Shown here piece by piece: positions 12,026 through 25,092 of a DNA stretch of 64,000 nucleotides. The notes below the pieces were generated by a model. It had not been told where the DNA came from and searched no databases. It saw nothing but the letters and a program-made list of their open reading frames with translations. The translations under genes and the position numbers were made by a program. The DNA comes from Rallus limicola (lineage: Eukaryota; Chordata; Aves; Gruiformes; Rallidae): the NCBI GenBank assembly GCA_022605955.1, contig JAKCOZ010000007.1:33644991-33708990 (forward strand), written 5' to 3'. Every line of letters starts with the position of its first letter. The stretch's first letter is position 1.

Positions 12026-13771
12026 GATCTGCATTGTTGCCATGTCATGGACATTGGCACATGTCACAGCCATAGCATGTTGAGGGCAGGTGACTTTGGA
12101 GGTACATCCATATGTGTTTGGTACTTTATGGCCAGTCCCTGGTATCAATCTGTGCACATGTTGCAGACCTGGGTGCGTCATTGCCTAAATCTCAAGTCTT
12201 GTTTCCCACCACAACATTAATATTCTGGGAATATGCCAAAAATCTTCATCCTGAACAGAGTTTTAATTGAGTTTATACTGAGTAGCACTATCCTCAGTTG
12301 GTACCACACTGTAGACACTGGTCGCTATGGGCTGCTCAGTGGTCCCCATTGAAGCAACATCCATTTAATTTATTTTTTCAGGCTTTCCCACCAACTGGCT
12401 TCCTGCCCACTTCTTTGGGTTTCTGAAGAAATTTTTTCTTTGCAAAAGTGATCCCTTTACAAAAGATTGCCAATCAAACTGAGATTAAGATGTTCATACA
12501 GAGACAGTAAAGAGCTGGTCTATTCAAAACTCAGGTCTTCCCCAGAGATGAAAGAGTCACCCTAAATCCACTGGAAACATCAGTATGCATTGACTGCATC
12601 TGGTCTTTTACATAAAACTTTTTCTATATCAAACACATAAAGTGGCTGAACCTGATGCCAAATCATCACCTGATTGAAACAATTCTCAATACAAGAATTT
12701 ATACCAGGAGAGGTTCTGGGAATATAAACTTCTCTGACCTAATTCTTAACCAAAGTAAAATGATAGCTCTTGATTGAAGTAAAGATTCGTTAATTCATAC
12801 CAGCTGAAATTTTATCTTGTAATTTGGTGTTCTTTTATTTCTCCCCACCCCTGCCTTAAAATTTCTGGTAAGTCCTCTCCCTGACATCTCACATGTATCT
12901 GGTAGGCCACAGGATTTTATAGTGGTTCACTGGGATGTATATGGTTGGGAGAAAGGTTAGTCAAATATTTGTCAGAGGAATGTTGCGTGTGTGCAGAATA
13001 ACTGATTGTCATCAAGAGCATTATCTCCTCTCATATCACAGGAAGAGTGGCACCAGCCTCAATTGTCAATAAAAGCACTATATCAAGAAGATGTAGCTGC
13101 TCTGCCTGCTTGAAAACCTGTTCAGGGATGTGAGAATAAGGAAGAGCAGAAAATGATCCTGTGGTGGAAATGGAAAGCAAGATACGGTGGTTTGCAGGAT
13201 AAAAAATGGACACATCAGAAAAGTCAATGAATTAAGCATTGATCAGCTTCATCCTAGTGAGCTTTTGACTGGGACACATCCGCTCTCAACATAGGGGCCA
13301 TGAAGCCAAAACATGAATTTTACCCCAGACAAGATCAGGACCAGATACAGGTCAAGAAAGAAAAATAAAGTAAGTTCTATGAGAAAAATGACAGACACAA
13401 TTGGGGTGGAGGGAGAGAGGAAGAACATGTGGGTGTGTGAATTTTTAAACGTACCATATACTTCCTCCTATGATTATTTTCCATTCTAGTGGCAACTTTT
13501 TTGTAAGTCAGAACTTCAGTGGTGGCAACTGTACGAAAGCCTCAAACCACAAATGAAATATGTTGTGTTTTTATTTCTCCAGTTAAATTTCTATTTCTTT
13601 TTCATTGAATTTTGATGCTTAGAAGCCATCTCACTATGTCTTCCTTAGTTACCACTTAAAGCAAAGTTGATTTAATTAATGAAAAACTGCTTTTTTTCCC
13701 CACCTGAAATATTGCTTCTGATTTTAACTGTAGGTGTAGTTTTAACAAAACTATTACTGCTCACTCTCTCA
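12026..13771. other. unique non-coding sequence
   Basis: I recognise no gene or repeat. Open frames are at most about 60 codons. The upstream half of the LINE relic at 11.6-12.0 kb would be expected in the first few hundred bases here, but its RT motif A is not visible. Confidence 0.5.
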
Positions 13772-14236
13772 CAGAGTCCAGAGAAGGGCGACAAAGTTGA
13801 TTAGGGGCCTGGAACATCTACCCTACGAGGAAAGGCTGAGTGAGCTGGGGCTGTTCAGCCTGGAAAAAAGAAGACTTAGGGGGGACCTAATTAATGTCTA
13901 TAAATATCTTAGACATGGGTTGCAGGGGGAATTGGACAGCCCCTTTTCAGTGGTCTGTGGGGACAGGACTAGGGGCAATGGCTTTAAGCTAGAGCATAGG
14001 AAGTTCTGCACCAACATGCGGAAGAACTTTTTCACAGTGAGGGTGACGGAGCAGTGGAATAGGCTGCCCAGGGAGGTGGTGGAGTCTCCTTCTCTGGAGA
14101 TATTCAAGTCTCGTCTGGACGCCTATCTATGTAGTATGAGATAGGGAGCCTGCTTTGGCAGGGGGGTTGGACCCGATGATCTCTTGAGGTCCCTTCCAAC
14201 CCCTAAGATTCTGTGATTCTGTGATTCTGTGATTAA
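13772..14236 (+). mobile_element. CR1 LINE, young, 5'-truncated 3' end
   Basis: About 465 bp of CR1 begin within the ORF2 C-terminus ([20 protein letters not shown]) and end in a tail with three ATTCTGTG units (14211-14234). The 3' UTR reads GGAGCCTGCTTTGGCAGGGG and GGTTGGACCCGATGATC. It belongs to the same subfamily as the copies at 4.8 kb (-) and 54.7 kb (+). Confidence 0.95.
13774..14144 (+). pseudogene. CR1 ORF2 C-terminal end, frame open
   Basis: About 120 codons of the end of CR1 ORF2 are open to the natural stop at 14142-14144. Blocks in order are [60 protein letters not shown] and [19 protein letters not shown]. The catalytic RT and endonuclease parts are absent because of 5' truncation, so this is a non-functional fragment despite the clean frame. 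The lack of stops suggests a recent insertion. Confidence 0.9.
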
Positions 14237-14909
14237 TATTTTGTTTTGAGGTAGCAAGTGTTCTGACTCCCTGTTCCTTTAAGTTAGTATTAAAAAAATG
14301 AATCAAATCTTGTGTGTTTTTCAATTGCAAATATTGAGTTAACTGATCCCTGATGAGAAAACGCAGCCACCTCAACGGAGTCATCAATGGGTTAATAAGA
14401 ATGAGCATGATACACAGTCTTGGTCTCCCTTGTACAAATGAATCATTTAATGTTTTTTCATTTACAACACATTGCACAATGGCATCAAAGCCTCTTGGTA
14501 CTACAGAGACATTAATGATGGGAAGAGAGGCTTCTGCTTTCTATAATCGTATCTATGACAAAATATCCAGTGCTGGACACTTGTTATGCCAGAACAGTAT
14601 TGGCAAACAGAAAGTGTGAGGCCAAGTTAAGAAAAAAAATCCTGAGTGCAGGGACACTAGCATGGTCTGGTATGAGGTTTCGCTATCTGGAGGCACCTGA
14701 GAAATTGCCTTTTAGTTGTCCAGCTAATGTTCACATGCAGCTTTGTAGATGGGAAGAAGCATTTGATATTTATCCAGAACAGAAATCCATATACCCACCA
14801 TATTCCTGTGAGCTTGAATTCACATCTTGAGCTTTTCATCAAGACTTTGCCTTTGCAGCCTTCTAAGCAGCAAAGGTTTGAAATATTGGCTATAACATGA
14901 TGAAGTGAT
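14237..14909. other. unique non-coding sequence
   Basis: No gene or repeat was recognised between the young CR1 and the old CR1 that follows. Short overlapping open frames are present on both strands. Confidence 0.5.
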
Positions 14910-15150
14910 GCTTGTGTATAAGTATATGTACCATGCAAAGATCTACAGAGTAAATACCAAGGAACTTTTCCTGAGAGGAAGACCTATTATTAGACTAGTA
15001 CAAACTCCCAAAAGAGCTGGTATAGCCCCCACAGCATGAGACTTTTAAAATGAGATCAGACAAACCACTCAGAAACACACTGTGAAAAGTGTGTCTTCTC
15101 TGATGGACTGGATGACCTTGCCGCTTCTTTGTTCTGTTTGCCTTAATCTT
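14910..15150 (+). mobile_element. old CR1-type LINE 3' end
   Basis: A degraded coding block near 14998-15075 reads YKLPKELV, a stop, then PPQHETFKMRSDKPLRN. This matches the CR1 C-terminal block of the form LPKELVEAPSLETFK-RLDKAL. It is followed about 30 bp later by GATGGACTGGATGACCTT, the usual CR1 3' UTR signature. No octamer tail is preserved. The divergence is much greater than in the CR1 copies at 4.8, 13.8 and 54.7 kb, so this is an ancient subfamily. The upstream limit is uncertain. Confidence 0.72.
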
Positions 15151-18100
15151 TGAACAATAGTGCAGTGAACCAGTCACTGCTTTTCAATCACACTTCTGAG
15201 GATGCAAAAAAACCCAAGAGTGTCTACTTGCTTTATGGTTCTTATTCCTACTCTGCTAAGCAGGGTTTACACTGAACAATAGGCGCTTCTCACCCATTGC
15301 AGTGCCAGGTATTGATGAATGTCCTGTCAAAATTCAGGCCTGGTTCCCCCTCTTGAATGCATTAATGACTCATAATTTTCTTACTGATGAAGGGAATAGG
15401 CAACTATCTGTATTATTCAGAGAACCACAAAGGTGGTGCTCTCTTTATTCCTTTATGATCTGGTGTCTTCCAACCTTGGCAGGAAACATTATCTGAAATG
15501 GGAGGGTAACCTGAACAAAATGGCATGGCACACATAACTCCTGAATATTACACGCACTGTATATTTGGAAGAAGTTTTGCTTCTTATAACCCCAGCTGCA
15601 TAAAATCCAAATATAAAATCCCAGCATTTTAAGTAAACTAGTAGTCTGATTTCCCTCTGTAGTCAGCAGAAAGATTTGTCTTCAGAGGGTCACTGATCCT
15701 GCCCATACTGGGGTTGCCTTCTCTCTCTGTTGAGTACAGAGCTGAGAAAACTGCCTTAGATTAGATGTTTGCATTTTAGATGGCTAATCCCAGATAAAAT
15801 GAATGCTGCCTGTAGCGATTAGTTTCTCTGCTGTGTGAGTGACCTTCTCTGCTTGAATTCCACAGATAGTGATGAGTAAAATTACATCAGGTTGAAAATA
15901 CTTCACAAAATATTGTTTTCTTCTACTTATTTGAGCTAAACTGAAAATGATTATTCCATGTTTACGGGAATTACATGTCCTACCTTGATCAGACTTATAC
16001 CTGTGTATCAATAAGGCACATGAATATTAATTTATTCATAAAGAAATGTCACAGCTCCATTCAAAATTATCTAGGAAAAGGATCTGCATGTATATGCAAG
16101 CCTGTTATGTGATGACATGAGTGTCAGGGTCCAAAGAAAAAACTGCTGTGGTGCATTTCTGTGTAATATAAAGAAAGTATAATGCTGTACTGGAGTTCCA
16201 GCAGTCTGACCTCTGGCCACCCTTCAGCAGATAAGAAGAGCCAATTGGCAACGGTCCCACTGGGAACATCATCTGTTCTTGGTGCAATCCTGTCATATCA
16301 GTTCCATGACATTAGGAGATCTCCAAAGGCTGCAGGTCTGATCACCAGGTTATGACCACTCTGTACAGCTTTTATGCCACATGGGTGAGACATAGGAAGC
16401 CATGTGCTTTGGAGAATATGGTCTATAATATTCTTCCACTGAAATCTTCAGCAAATCAGGATTATCAACCTCTGTATCTCACCTACGCCAAATCACCTGA
16501 AACAAGAGGCAATGGTAATCATTCAGTATCCAGTCTATTCTCTACACTTGATGCAGGAGTTGTTACAACTCTTCACATCTGATATACTTTGCAGGTACTC
16601 ACTGTCACCTCGAATAATCCCCAATCGTGTTCCTGGATGATGAGATGCTGTGTTTTGAGAAGGAACTTACATATGGTCTTTCACAAATTATGTTGCTTAA
16701 AGGTCCAGCCTGGACAAGGGGGAAAGTATGCTTGTGAACTGTATAGCTGAGCTGTCAATGAGGGCATTGAGATCCTCTTTGTATAGCTTAGCAACAGATG
16801 ACTATGGATGGGTGAATGGCAGCTGTTGGCAATTCTTCTGCATCGGACAGTGGTGATTTCTGCAGCTGCTGCAGTTCTATCTTGCCTCATTTTCAGTTTC
16901 TGTGTGTATGTGTGGCCATTGGTTACATACAGTGCACGTGGGAGCAGAACTTATTCAGCAGTACAGTCAAGTCACAATTATCCATGGGTGGATTTTGCTC
17001 ATAAACCATGCAGTGGGTGATGAGAGATCCAGACCTGAACCACCCAAGTCATAATTTATTATTGCGGGCACAGGGCCAAGTGCAAGTGTCTCTGTTGCTC
17101 TCAGAGGCAGTGCTGGTCCCAAAATAGTGTAGCTATACTTATGTGGCACTGAGTACAAGTTGATAAGCCCCATTGCTTCAATTAGCTCTCAACGTCCCTC
17201 TTCAGCACGGGTTTATAAGTGGTAGAGATACAAGGAAACTGTCACGTGTCAATGAGAGTCTTTATGCCCCACCTGCTGAACATGGAGGTGATTCTGCAAG
17301 GCCATCATGGATGGCTGTGTCCATCATCCCCAGTGCTTGCTTTTCAGAGACCAGCTGGTTTTGCTCCAGTGCTTCATGTTACACCTCCACTCAAGGTGTT
17401 CTTTTTCACCATGTTGCACTGGTGACCTCCAAAATGTGAAAAGATTGTGGGACTCAAGCCAGTCCTGCTAGTAGTGTTATCCTGGGGTTTCTTTCACCCC
17501 CCATATCCCTGTCCTATCATTACCCTACCAATTTATCATAACCCTCCTAAACACTACGCTATTGTATGTGCTGTATGTGTTGCAGGACAGGAAGGGATGC
17601 ATAGCTAAAGCACTTTCATTTAAGCTATACCTCCCATATGTAGTCAAATCTCTGAAGGGTCCTTACCATCGATTGATCTCTTAGCCTTAAGATATATTCT
17701 GCCATTAAGGAGTGTAGGCCTGAAAGGGGTCTCTTGTGTACAGGCAATCACATTCTATAATCCCTTTAATGAACTGATTAAACTCAATCTTAAAAGTAGT
17801 TAATGTTTTATGCTCAAATGTTCATACTTGAAGCTTTTTCTGGTAAACCACTGCCCTGATGTTTAGAGGTGCTGCGGTCTTTCATTAAAATGCCTTTACA
17901 CTCATTTGTTCTTGGAAATACAAGCATATTTTGCACTGGACATTGTGCAAGCCAATGAGTCCACAGGGACCTTGCTAGAACAGTGATGTTGATGTTGCAG
18001 GGATACAACTAATTTTTTTGTTGTTGTTGCTGTTAAGCAAGCAGAAGAAGGCCTAAAGCTGAGTTCAGCTCTTTGAAAAAGGAAAAAACAAAAAAAACAA

Positions 18101-18224
18101 AACAACTCTGTTTTATTTTAATTGGGTTTTTTGATTAAGGCACTATGACTGCGACTATTCAAGAAAGTAGAAATGCTGAGTAAGGTATCATCATTTTCAT
18201 GTAGTCAATTTTCAGAATGAAATT
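15151..18224. other. unique non-coding sequence
   Basis: No gene was recognised. The interval is ordinary, with short open frames only. 16.8-17.4 kb has overlapping frames of up to 88 codons without any readable domain. Confidence 0.5.
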
Positions 18225-18305
18225 GGCTTTTAAGGGACTTTCCAAGATTAGATAACAGCTTGTAACAAAGTTGGAACTACAACCCAGGCTTTCTGAGTGG
18301 TTTTC
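18225..18305 (-). mobile_element. possible MIR-like SINE fragment
   Basis: The order CCAAGATTAGATAACAGC, then GTTGGAACTACAACCCAGGC, then TTCTGAGT resembles the reverse complement of the MIR core (the CCAAGGTCACACAGC ... GGGATTCGAACCCAGG segment). The match is loose and only about 80 bp long. Confidence 0.38.
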
Positions 18306-21300
18306 TACAGTGAGAAAGAATCTCTATTAGTTATCTGTTTATGTCTCTGGCTTTTTCATTCTTTTTCGGTTTATTTATTCTCATCACTCACTTGAGTGCC
18401 TTGCGAATTATAATGAAAATTAAGTATGTCATTTTTTCTGAGGAACCTTTGCTTAATGCTGAGTGAGAGCCTGGCTGTTACTCGCAGTAGGGTCCTTCAC
18501 TGATGGCAATGGATACCAGGTCAAGGCTTCAGTGTTTCAGTATATTTGTACTTTATAAATTTCACTGAAATGGAACCCACCAGCTCACACAGGGGCGTCA
18601 CAGGCTCTTCTTGTTTCGCGGCACTATGGTGAAAATGCAGGGATGTGGTGTACTGCAAAACTCTCTTCAGTCATGGGGGAACCAAGCATGATGCAAAACC
18701 TATAATAAAAGAATAATGATAGTGACAGCTACTAAATTTCCTCTGGTTGAAGCACACATGATTGGAAGGTCATGATAACATCTAGGAGAGGATGTAGAGT
18801 CCCTCTCAACCCTCTTTTGGCCTCATTGTAATTATACCAGCTTGATTTGCTGCAGACATGAACTATTTTAATGATGGTGGGATAGCAAAAACTTCCTGTG
18901 GTAAATGAGGAAAGATGGAGGTGAAGGAATGGGAGATGCTCTTGAGGACACAGCAATAATGATCTGTTCAGTGAAATCTTTGGGCTGCTCAGCTCTTTAC
19001 AAAGAACAATCCACTGATGTTTAAGTTTTCATATAATTCAATTAAAACATCTACACAGGAGAAAATCAAGACATGAGCAGTAGGAAACAGAACTGTTTTC
19101 AAAACATGGCTTCTGAAATTGCAAAGGACACCAAGAAAATAAGATAGGTAAAAGTAGCATGTTTGTCAGTGGCTTTAAAACAAGCACAATGCTGCCATTT
19201 TAAGACTAAAAGTGAAAATAATTTATAGAAATAGGGTTTGGATGTGAGTGACTGAAGAGCATGTCTCCCACTCCTCTGTTGATGGAGGTTCCTGATTTCT
19301 ACTGCCTTTATTTAATTTCACCTCAAAAAATTCCAGCGTAGAGCTTTTTTTTCATAGTTGGGGTTTTTTTGTTTGTTTGTTTTGTGGGGTTTTTTTTGTG
19401 GTTTTTTTTTTTTCCCCATTGGCCACACAGTTACCAATCACTGTGAGAAATCCTACCTTGCTAAATGATGGGCAATATATTTTTCTCCCTTGGAATCCTC
19501 ACTTTCCTCCCTTCCCCAGACGGTTCTATTTACCAGAAATTCATTCATTAAAACATAGACTGGATCCTGAAATATTATGAGCAGGTTTAGCTTCAGTGAT
19601 TTCAAGGAAGGCACACCCATGGATTCCCCCTCACAGGCTAACCTTTATATGTGAGAAATGAGCCATTCTTTTAAGATAGAAAGGGGCATTGTCCTGTCAT
19701 TGAAATATCTCCTGTTTGGTACTCAGTGAAGATAAATTTGAGTCTTTCCTTAAATTACTTTTCACTCTGAACTGATGTGGCATTTATCTTTGCTAGAGTG
19801 TTGACTGTATGAAAAGCTGAAGCTTGTTTAAAGAATGCTGCTAAACTAGAAAGATTGTAATCCATCTAATTACTGAGCTAGGATGTGCCAGTGTTGCAAA
19901 CTTCAATTACCGCCATTAAAACATCAATTGAAAGCTTCAGCTGATTCCCAGAGAGTCAGACACTTCCAGATATTTCATGCATTATACAGATGTTTTGCTG
20001 CTCCTGCAGTCACTAATGGTTCACTGTTGTGAACATTTGGGACTCCTGTAACATGAGAAGCAAGCTCCAGATGTAGAGGGATTTCGAGTGAGTTCTGCCT
20101 CTTTAAACCACTTCTTGTCAATTGTTCCCCCAGTAGGAACTGATGACCTCATGCTGGATGCCTTTTATTTTTCCCAAGTGTTATACGATAAATTTGCCCG
20201 CAGGGTTACTTACAGTTCCTGGGAATCCACATTTCCATGGGTATCAAAGGCCCAGTACCGCAGTAGAGATCCCTGGGACAGATTTCTGCAGGCACACAAC
20301 TCTCTTTGTAGCCTTGGCTGCTAATTCTTTATATGTCAGTATTGCTGTCCACACGTTTAAAGAATAGCTCCAAAATGTGCAAAAAAATGACCCCAAGTTT
20401 TGAGCAAAGCTCTGGAAATTTTGTAGGCAACACCTTCTGTGATAAGCTCACCTTTGTTTCACTTTAACACAACTGTTAATAACTCAGTTTGATTGATTCC
20501 CTCCTGACAATTTGCTCTTGAGTCAAAGTTGGGTCAAAATCAAAAGGAAACAGAAATCCTTCTGGAATCTAACCTGTAAAACAGCCCAGGACTTTAGTAG
20601 CTGAACGTTGAAGGAAGTTTCAGAATTAAAAGTCAATTTGAATCAAGGAGTCAAACCATTTTATTTTGGAGACATTGAGACAAAACCGTTCTATTTCAAC
20701 AAAGGTCCCTTTTTCAGATGCAAATCATCTGAGAGAGGTCGCGGAAGTGAGTGCTTCTGTGTGACTTACGTTGCTTTTATTTGCCAAGGGCAAAATTTGC
20801 ACCTGTGTAGAACTGCTAGTTCTGGAGTTAAATCAGCATTTCTGGGCCACTCCCAGTGACTTTGGGCACTGCTGACATGTACCCAGCTCTTGGGAGGATG
20901 TCCCACCGGAAGACAGCGCTGCCTGGGAAAGGAATGTGGCTGCAGGCTGAAGCCCTCAGCCTAAAGTGCGTGTGGGTCTTTTGCTCTTAATATTTTCACC
21001 TCTAACACAAAATTTACCTTCACTGACAGACAATTAGCAGCTGTTTATCTATGCAGTTAATCCCCTCTCTTGATCTAATCTTTAACTGTCTGTGCTTTTA
21101 CTATACAGAGTGTGAATTTGATGCTTAACCTCAAACTATTATTACTTTCTGAACAAAAGAAAGGGACGTTTTTTTTTCAGGAGGGTTCCCTAAATGAATA
21201 CCCGCGTTTCTGGGGACATACCAAAAGGAACACGCAACTTTGTATGTACTAAGGGCTGGGATGTAGGAGGTTTTGGCCACATATTTTGCATATTTCTCTC

Positions 21301-22339
21301 CATAGGTGCATCCTCAGATCCCTCTCAGGTATTGCTGGAACAGATTTGGAAAACAAAAGAAAAAGGCAATCTGCTTTGAGTAGAGATTTCAAGTGTAGAG
21401 GCTTCGTGTCATGGACAGCTTTTAATCCTTGGGCGATGGCCCAAAGCAAAAAGAAATGCTAAAACACACCAGGCTGCCTTGAAGGAACCACCTGTCAGTC
21501 AAAGTGTTATTGTGTTTGCATAAGACCAATTAGGAGAAACTGCAATAGTGGGTACCCTGGTATTCTTCAAGTACTGGAAAAAAGTATTTTAACAGCAGAA
21601 GGACACAGGCAGAGGTATGCTGTGTTTCAGAAATTCTTTTTGTAAGGTATGCTACACCAAAAAGGAAGCCCATGCTCTCTTTCTTCCTTGGAAGCTTGAT
21701 GAAACCAATCACTTGAATTTCCCTGAAACTATCTTGTCTTGTTAATGGACATATGAAGCCAAATCACTTCAGGAATGTTATGTGTAGTTAGATGCACTCC
21801 ACAGGTATTGACATGATGCACAAGGCATGACGATACATTTTCATTTAAACTCTTAAGTTCTGTTAGTAGAAAATATAAAAATGGGAAACGGTAAAGGACA
21901 AATGTGCCCAAAATCTCTGTAAAAGGTCAGTTAATGTCTAAATACAAATGGCAACCACTTGCAGCAAAAGGTTACAGCATGTAAGAAGAAATGGAAAGTA
22001 TTACCTAAGAAATACGTCATAAGGAATGTCCTTGTTTTAAAGACAGGTGCTAGCAGAACTGGCCCAAGAAGAACTGCGTATTGACTGTGATTGAGGAAAT
22101 GCCTTTTAAACAGGGAAATGTGAGAGCAGTTCTGGAGTTAACATCCAGCTATCCCAGGATTTCTGTCTCTGACATTAATTTGCTGTGGAACTTTAAGATG
22201 AGCTATAAAAAAATGAGTCAAACCTCCAGTTTCACTTCCCCCCACATCTCCTTCCTGTAACTTCTGGTAAAGGAGATGTATATTTATTTTTCATAGTTTC
22301 TAATGGATTTTCATTCAATAGATTTGTGTAATTGCATTT
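18306..22339. other. unique non-coding sequence
   Basis: No gene was recognised. The interval contains a T/G-rich low-complexity stretch at 19345-19417. Segments at about 19.87-19.98 kb and 21.0-21.12 kb look like typical non-coding sequence rich in AATTA/TTAAT cores. Conservation cannot be judged without an alignment. Confidence 0.5.
19345..19417. repeat. T/G-rich low-complexity tract
   Basis: Runs of T are interrupted by GG and GGGG (GTTTGTTTGTTTTGTGGGG and similar). It is simple sequence and not the telomere repeat. Confidence 0.8.
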
Positions 22340-22590
22340 TTTAACTCATCTGAACTCCTGGCAACCACAACACCCTGTAGCAGTGGGTTCCATTTGTTTA
22401 GGTACAAACTGCATGAAAAAGTGCTTCCTTTTGGTTTAAATCCTCTACCTTGTAATTCATCGCTTGCCTTCTAGTTCTGGTTTTAGGGGAAAAGGATGAA
22501 TAATTGTTCCCTAATCACCTGCTGTTTGCCAGTCAAGATTTCATATGCTGTCCTGATCATATAGAACACTAAAACTATTTTGTCAGCCTT
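22340..22590 (-). mobile_element. old CR1/L2-type LINE fragment (ORF2 C-terminal region)
   Basis: The minus strand reads, in order, a block resembling the nucleotide sequence for REQLFILFP, a region equivalent to KL-GSRF, then CCAAAAGGAAGCACTTTTTC (corresponding to K-RKYFFT), then CTACAGGGTGTTGTGG (corresponding to L-QDVV). This order is the C-terminal end of ORF2 in old CR1-like LINEs of amniotes. Stops and frameshifts are present. No 3' tail was found at the low-coordinate end, so this is an internal relic with approximate borders. Confidence 0.7.
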
Positions 22591-24544
22591 GAGACCTATC
22601 TATGGGAAGAAATTCACTGGTTGTTTTAATTCATCCTTTGCCAATGTGTGAAAATAACAGATCCCTTATCAGGCTTTGAAATGGTAACTTCAGGGTTGTG
22701 TACGCTCAGAAGCTTGTGGCAATCACGAAGACAGGCAGTTTACGAATCTTTCTGGAAGTTCTCCTTACTGGTGAAACGCACACAGAACACTGCAACTACT
22801 ATAGCATTCAAAACTTGAAATAAGGCTGAACAGCAAGGTAGGGAATTACAAGGTCCTTCCATCAGTCGTGGTGGTGAACTCCATGACTTGTGTGGCCATG
22901 GCGCTCTTCCATGTCCTGCAAAGACCAGGGCTAAAAATCTGCTGCACTTACTGTGTCTCACCCAAGAGCACCCAAACCCCATGGATCTCTCTAAGAAGAG
23001 GGAATTTAGTATGTGTGCTTCAGGAAACTCCATGTTTCTCACTCTACCATGTTGGCATCTCTGAGTTAGCTTGAGCAAGGCTGGTTGGTGCACTCTTAGT
23101 GATGTAGGTATTGCAGCAAGGATCTTTGCGCGGACTCTTTGCATGGGTATTGACTCTGCTCAGGCCAGTCTGAATCCTGAAATAAATCTGTGCTCCATAT
23201 CTGTGCAATGAGTAACAATTGCACTTTAGACATAACTTCTGAGTTGCCCAGGAACCAGGTTTTTACTTATGGAAGAGAAAGTGCAAGTGTTGGTAGGAGA
23301 AGAAAAGGCCTGTTAGGAAGAAGGTTGTTCTTCTCATGGGCATGTCTGGCAAATGCTAAATTGTCAAGTCCCTGGATAGGTATCAGCTCAAGGAACCCAT
23401 GGATACTGCATAAAATGGTGCAAGCTCTATGCATCTTGCAACTTTTCACCTAAAGGACAGGGTGATGTCCCAAAGTAGTGACATGTGTAAGGACAGGAAG
23501 CAAAGCAAATATTGGCCTGATTGATTTGAAACCAGAGGTGATCCATGGGACAGCTGAGGATGTTGAGAAAAGTGATCTGTTTGTATAATCAGATGACCCC
23601 AGTTCCCTAGTTAGCTTCAGACATGCAGAACCAGTCAGACTTTGTTTACCAGAAAGATTCATTCTCCTCTCCAAAAGTTGCTTCTCTCTTCTATTAAGAG
23701 AAAAGAGATGTTAAAAATACAAAGTATGAACTTGGAACAATCTGTCATGACAATCACAAAATATGAAATGTTTATCTGTGTTCATCTTTTCATTTATAGA
23801 AGTTCCATCCTGAGAATCCCTGGAGAGGTACAGTTTAAACTAATGTCAGAGGCCTGTCTCTATGCTCTGTATTGAGGCACCTCATAAGGACCTGGAAGGG
23901 TGAAACTCCATATCTTCTATAGATTTATTAAAGGAATCACAGGTACACTGCTGCTAGAAATAACCTGAGGATCACAATAACCCCCTGTTGCCAGTTTTCA
24001 GGATGACATATCCTCTACAGAACAATAGGCTCTAGAATCACATTCATAGCTGAGGTCCTGCTGCTGCCTCTCATATCAACTTTGTGAGCATCTGACTCTG
24101 CTATAGAAGAAAGGAAAGTGAATGTTCATAAATCTTTCACCATGGGCAAAATTATTATTTTCAGTAGCACTGGCTTGTAGCAGGTGCAGAAGACCCCTGT
24201 AATTTATTTGCTTCTAAACCCCCTGAACAGTCACTGCTGTTGCTGACTTTATCAGGAGATTATTTCTCTTGGTTGTGGAATTAACTACCTGTGCTCAATG
24301 ATGGGGACAGACTTCTCAGAGACTCCTAAATGGTGGGGGCTTTTATGAGTCTACTACTTTGTAAAAAGTTCTTCTGTTTAAATGCAGTAAAAGAATAATG
24401 AGCAGTTTTTGTTTCTTAGACTATGGGGTGGTTTGTGTAAGCAGGTTTACAAGACAAGTTTTAAGACTTGCACATCTCTCCTTGGGGCTGTGATCTGTTT
24501 GCATAGTGTCCACAGCAGAGCCTTCACAAATCTGTAAAACTATA
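22591..24544. other. unique non-coding sequence
   Basis: I recognise no gene or repeat. The longest open frame (134 codons, minus strand, 22740-23144) has no readable domain and overlaps open frames on the other strand. Confidence 0.5.
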
Positions 24545-25092
24545 TCACAGAATCACAGAATCACAGAATGTTAGTGGTTGTAAGGGCCCTCTGGAGATCA
24601 CCTAGTCCAACTCTGCCTATGCCAGAGCAGGATCAGTAAGAGCAGGCTAAACAGGACAGCATCCAGGCTGGTTTTGAATATCTCCAGAGATGGAGACTCC
24701 ACAACATCTCTGGGCAGCCTGTCCAGGTGCTCTGCCACCCTCACAGTAAAGAAGTTCCACCTCATGTTGAGGTGGAACTGGCTGTATTCAAGTTTGTGTC
24801 CACTGCCTCTTGTCCTGTAACTGGGCACCACTGAAAAAAAGACTGAACCCACCCTCCTGACAGCCACCCCTCAAGTATTTATAAGTATTGACAAGACTCC
24901 CCTCTCAGTCTTGTCTCTAGTCTAAAATGTCCCAAGTCCCTCAGCCTCTATTCGTGAGAGCGATGTTCTAGCCCCCTAATCATCTTTGTAGCCCTTTTTT
25001 GTACCCTCTCCAGTAGCTCTCTGTCCTTCTTGAACCGGGGAGCCCAGAACTGCACAAAATATTCCAGCTGAGGCTCACTAGTACAGAGCAGC
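24545..25092 (-). mobile_element. CR1 LINE, 5'-truncated
   Basis: About 550 bp of CR1 on the minus strand. Octamer-type tail repeats (TCACAGAA on the plus strand) lie at 24545-24569. The coding end reads FTVRVAEHLDRLPRDVVESP within an open stretch of about 90 codons (24598-24867). Upstream blocks equivalent to EERLRDLGLF and the TCCGGTTCAAGAAGGAC-type region extend to 25092. The copy is more diverged than the one at 4.8 kb and belongs to a different subfamily. Confidence 0.92.

Noticed and set aside
14205..14236. Short tandem units that could suggest a CRISPR-like or satellite array
   Set aside because: They are the normal octamer tail of a CR1 element.
19345..19417. T/G-rich stretch considered as interstitial telomere repeat
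   Set aside because: There are no TTAGGG units. It is irregular low-complexity sequence.
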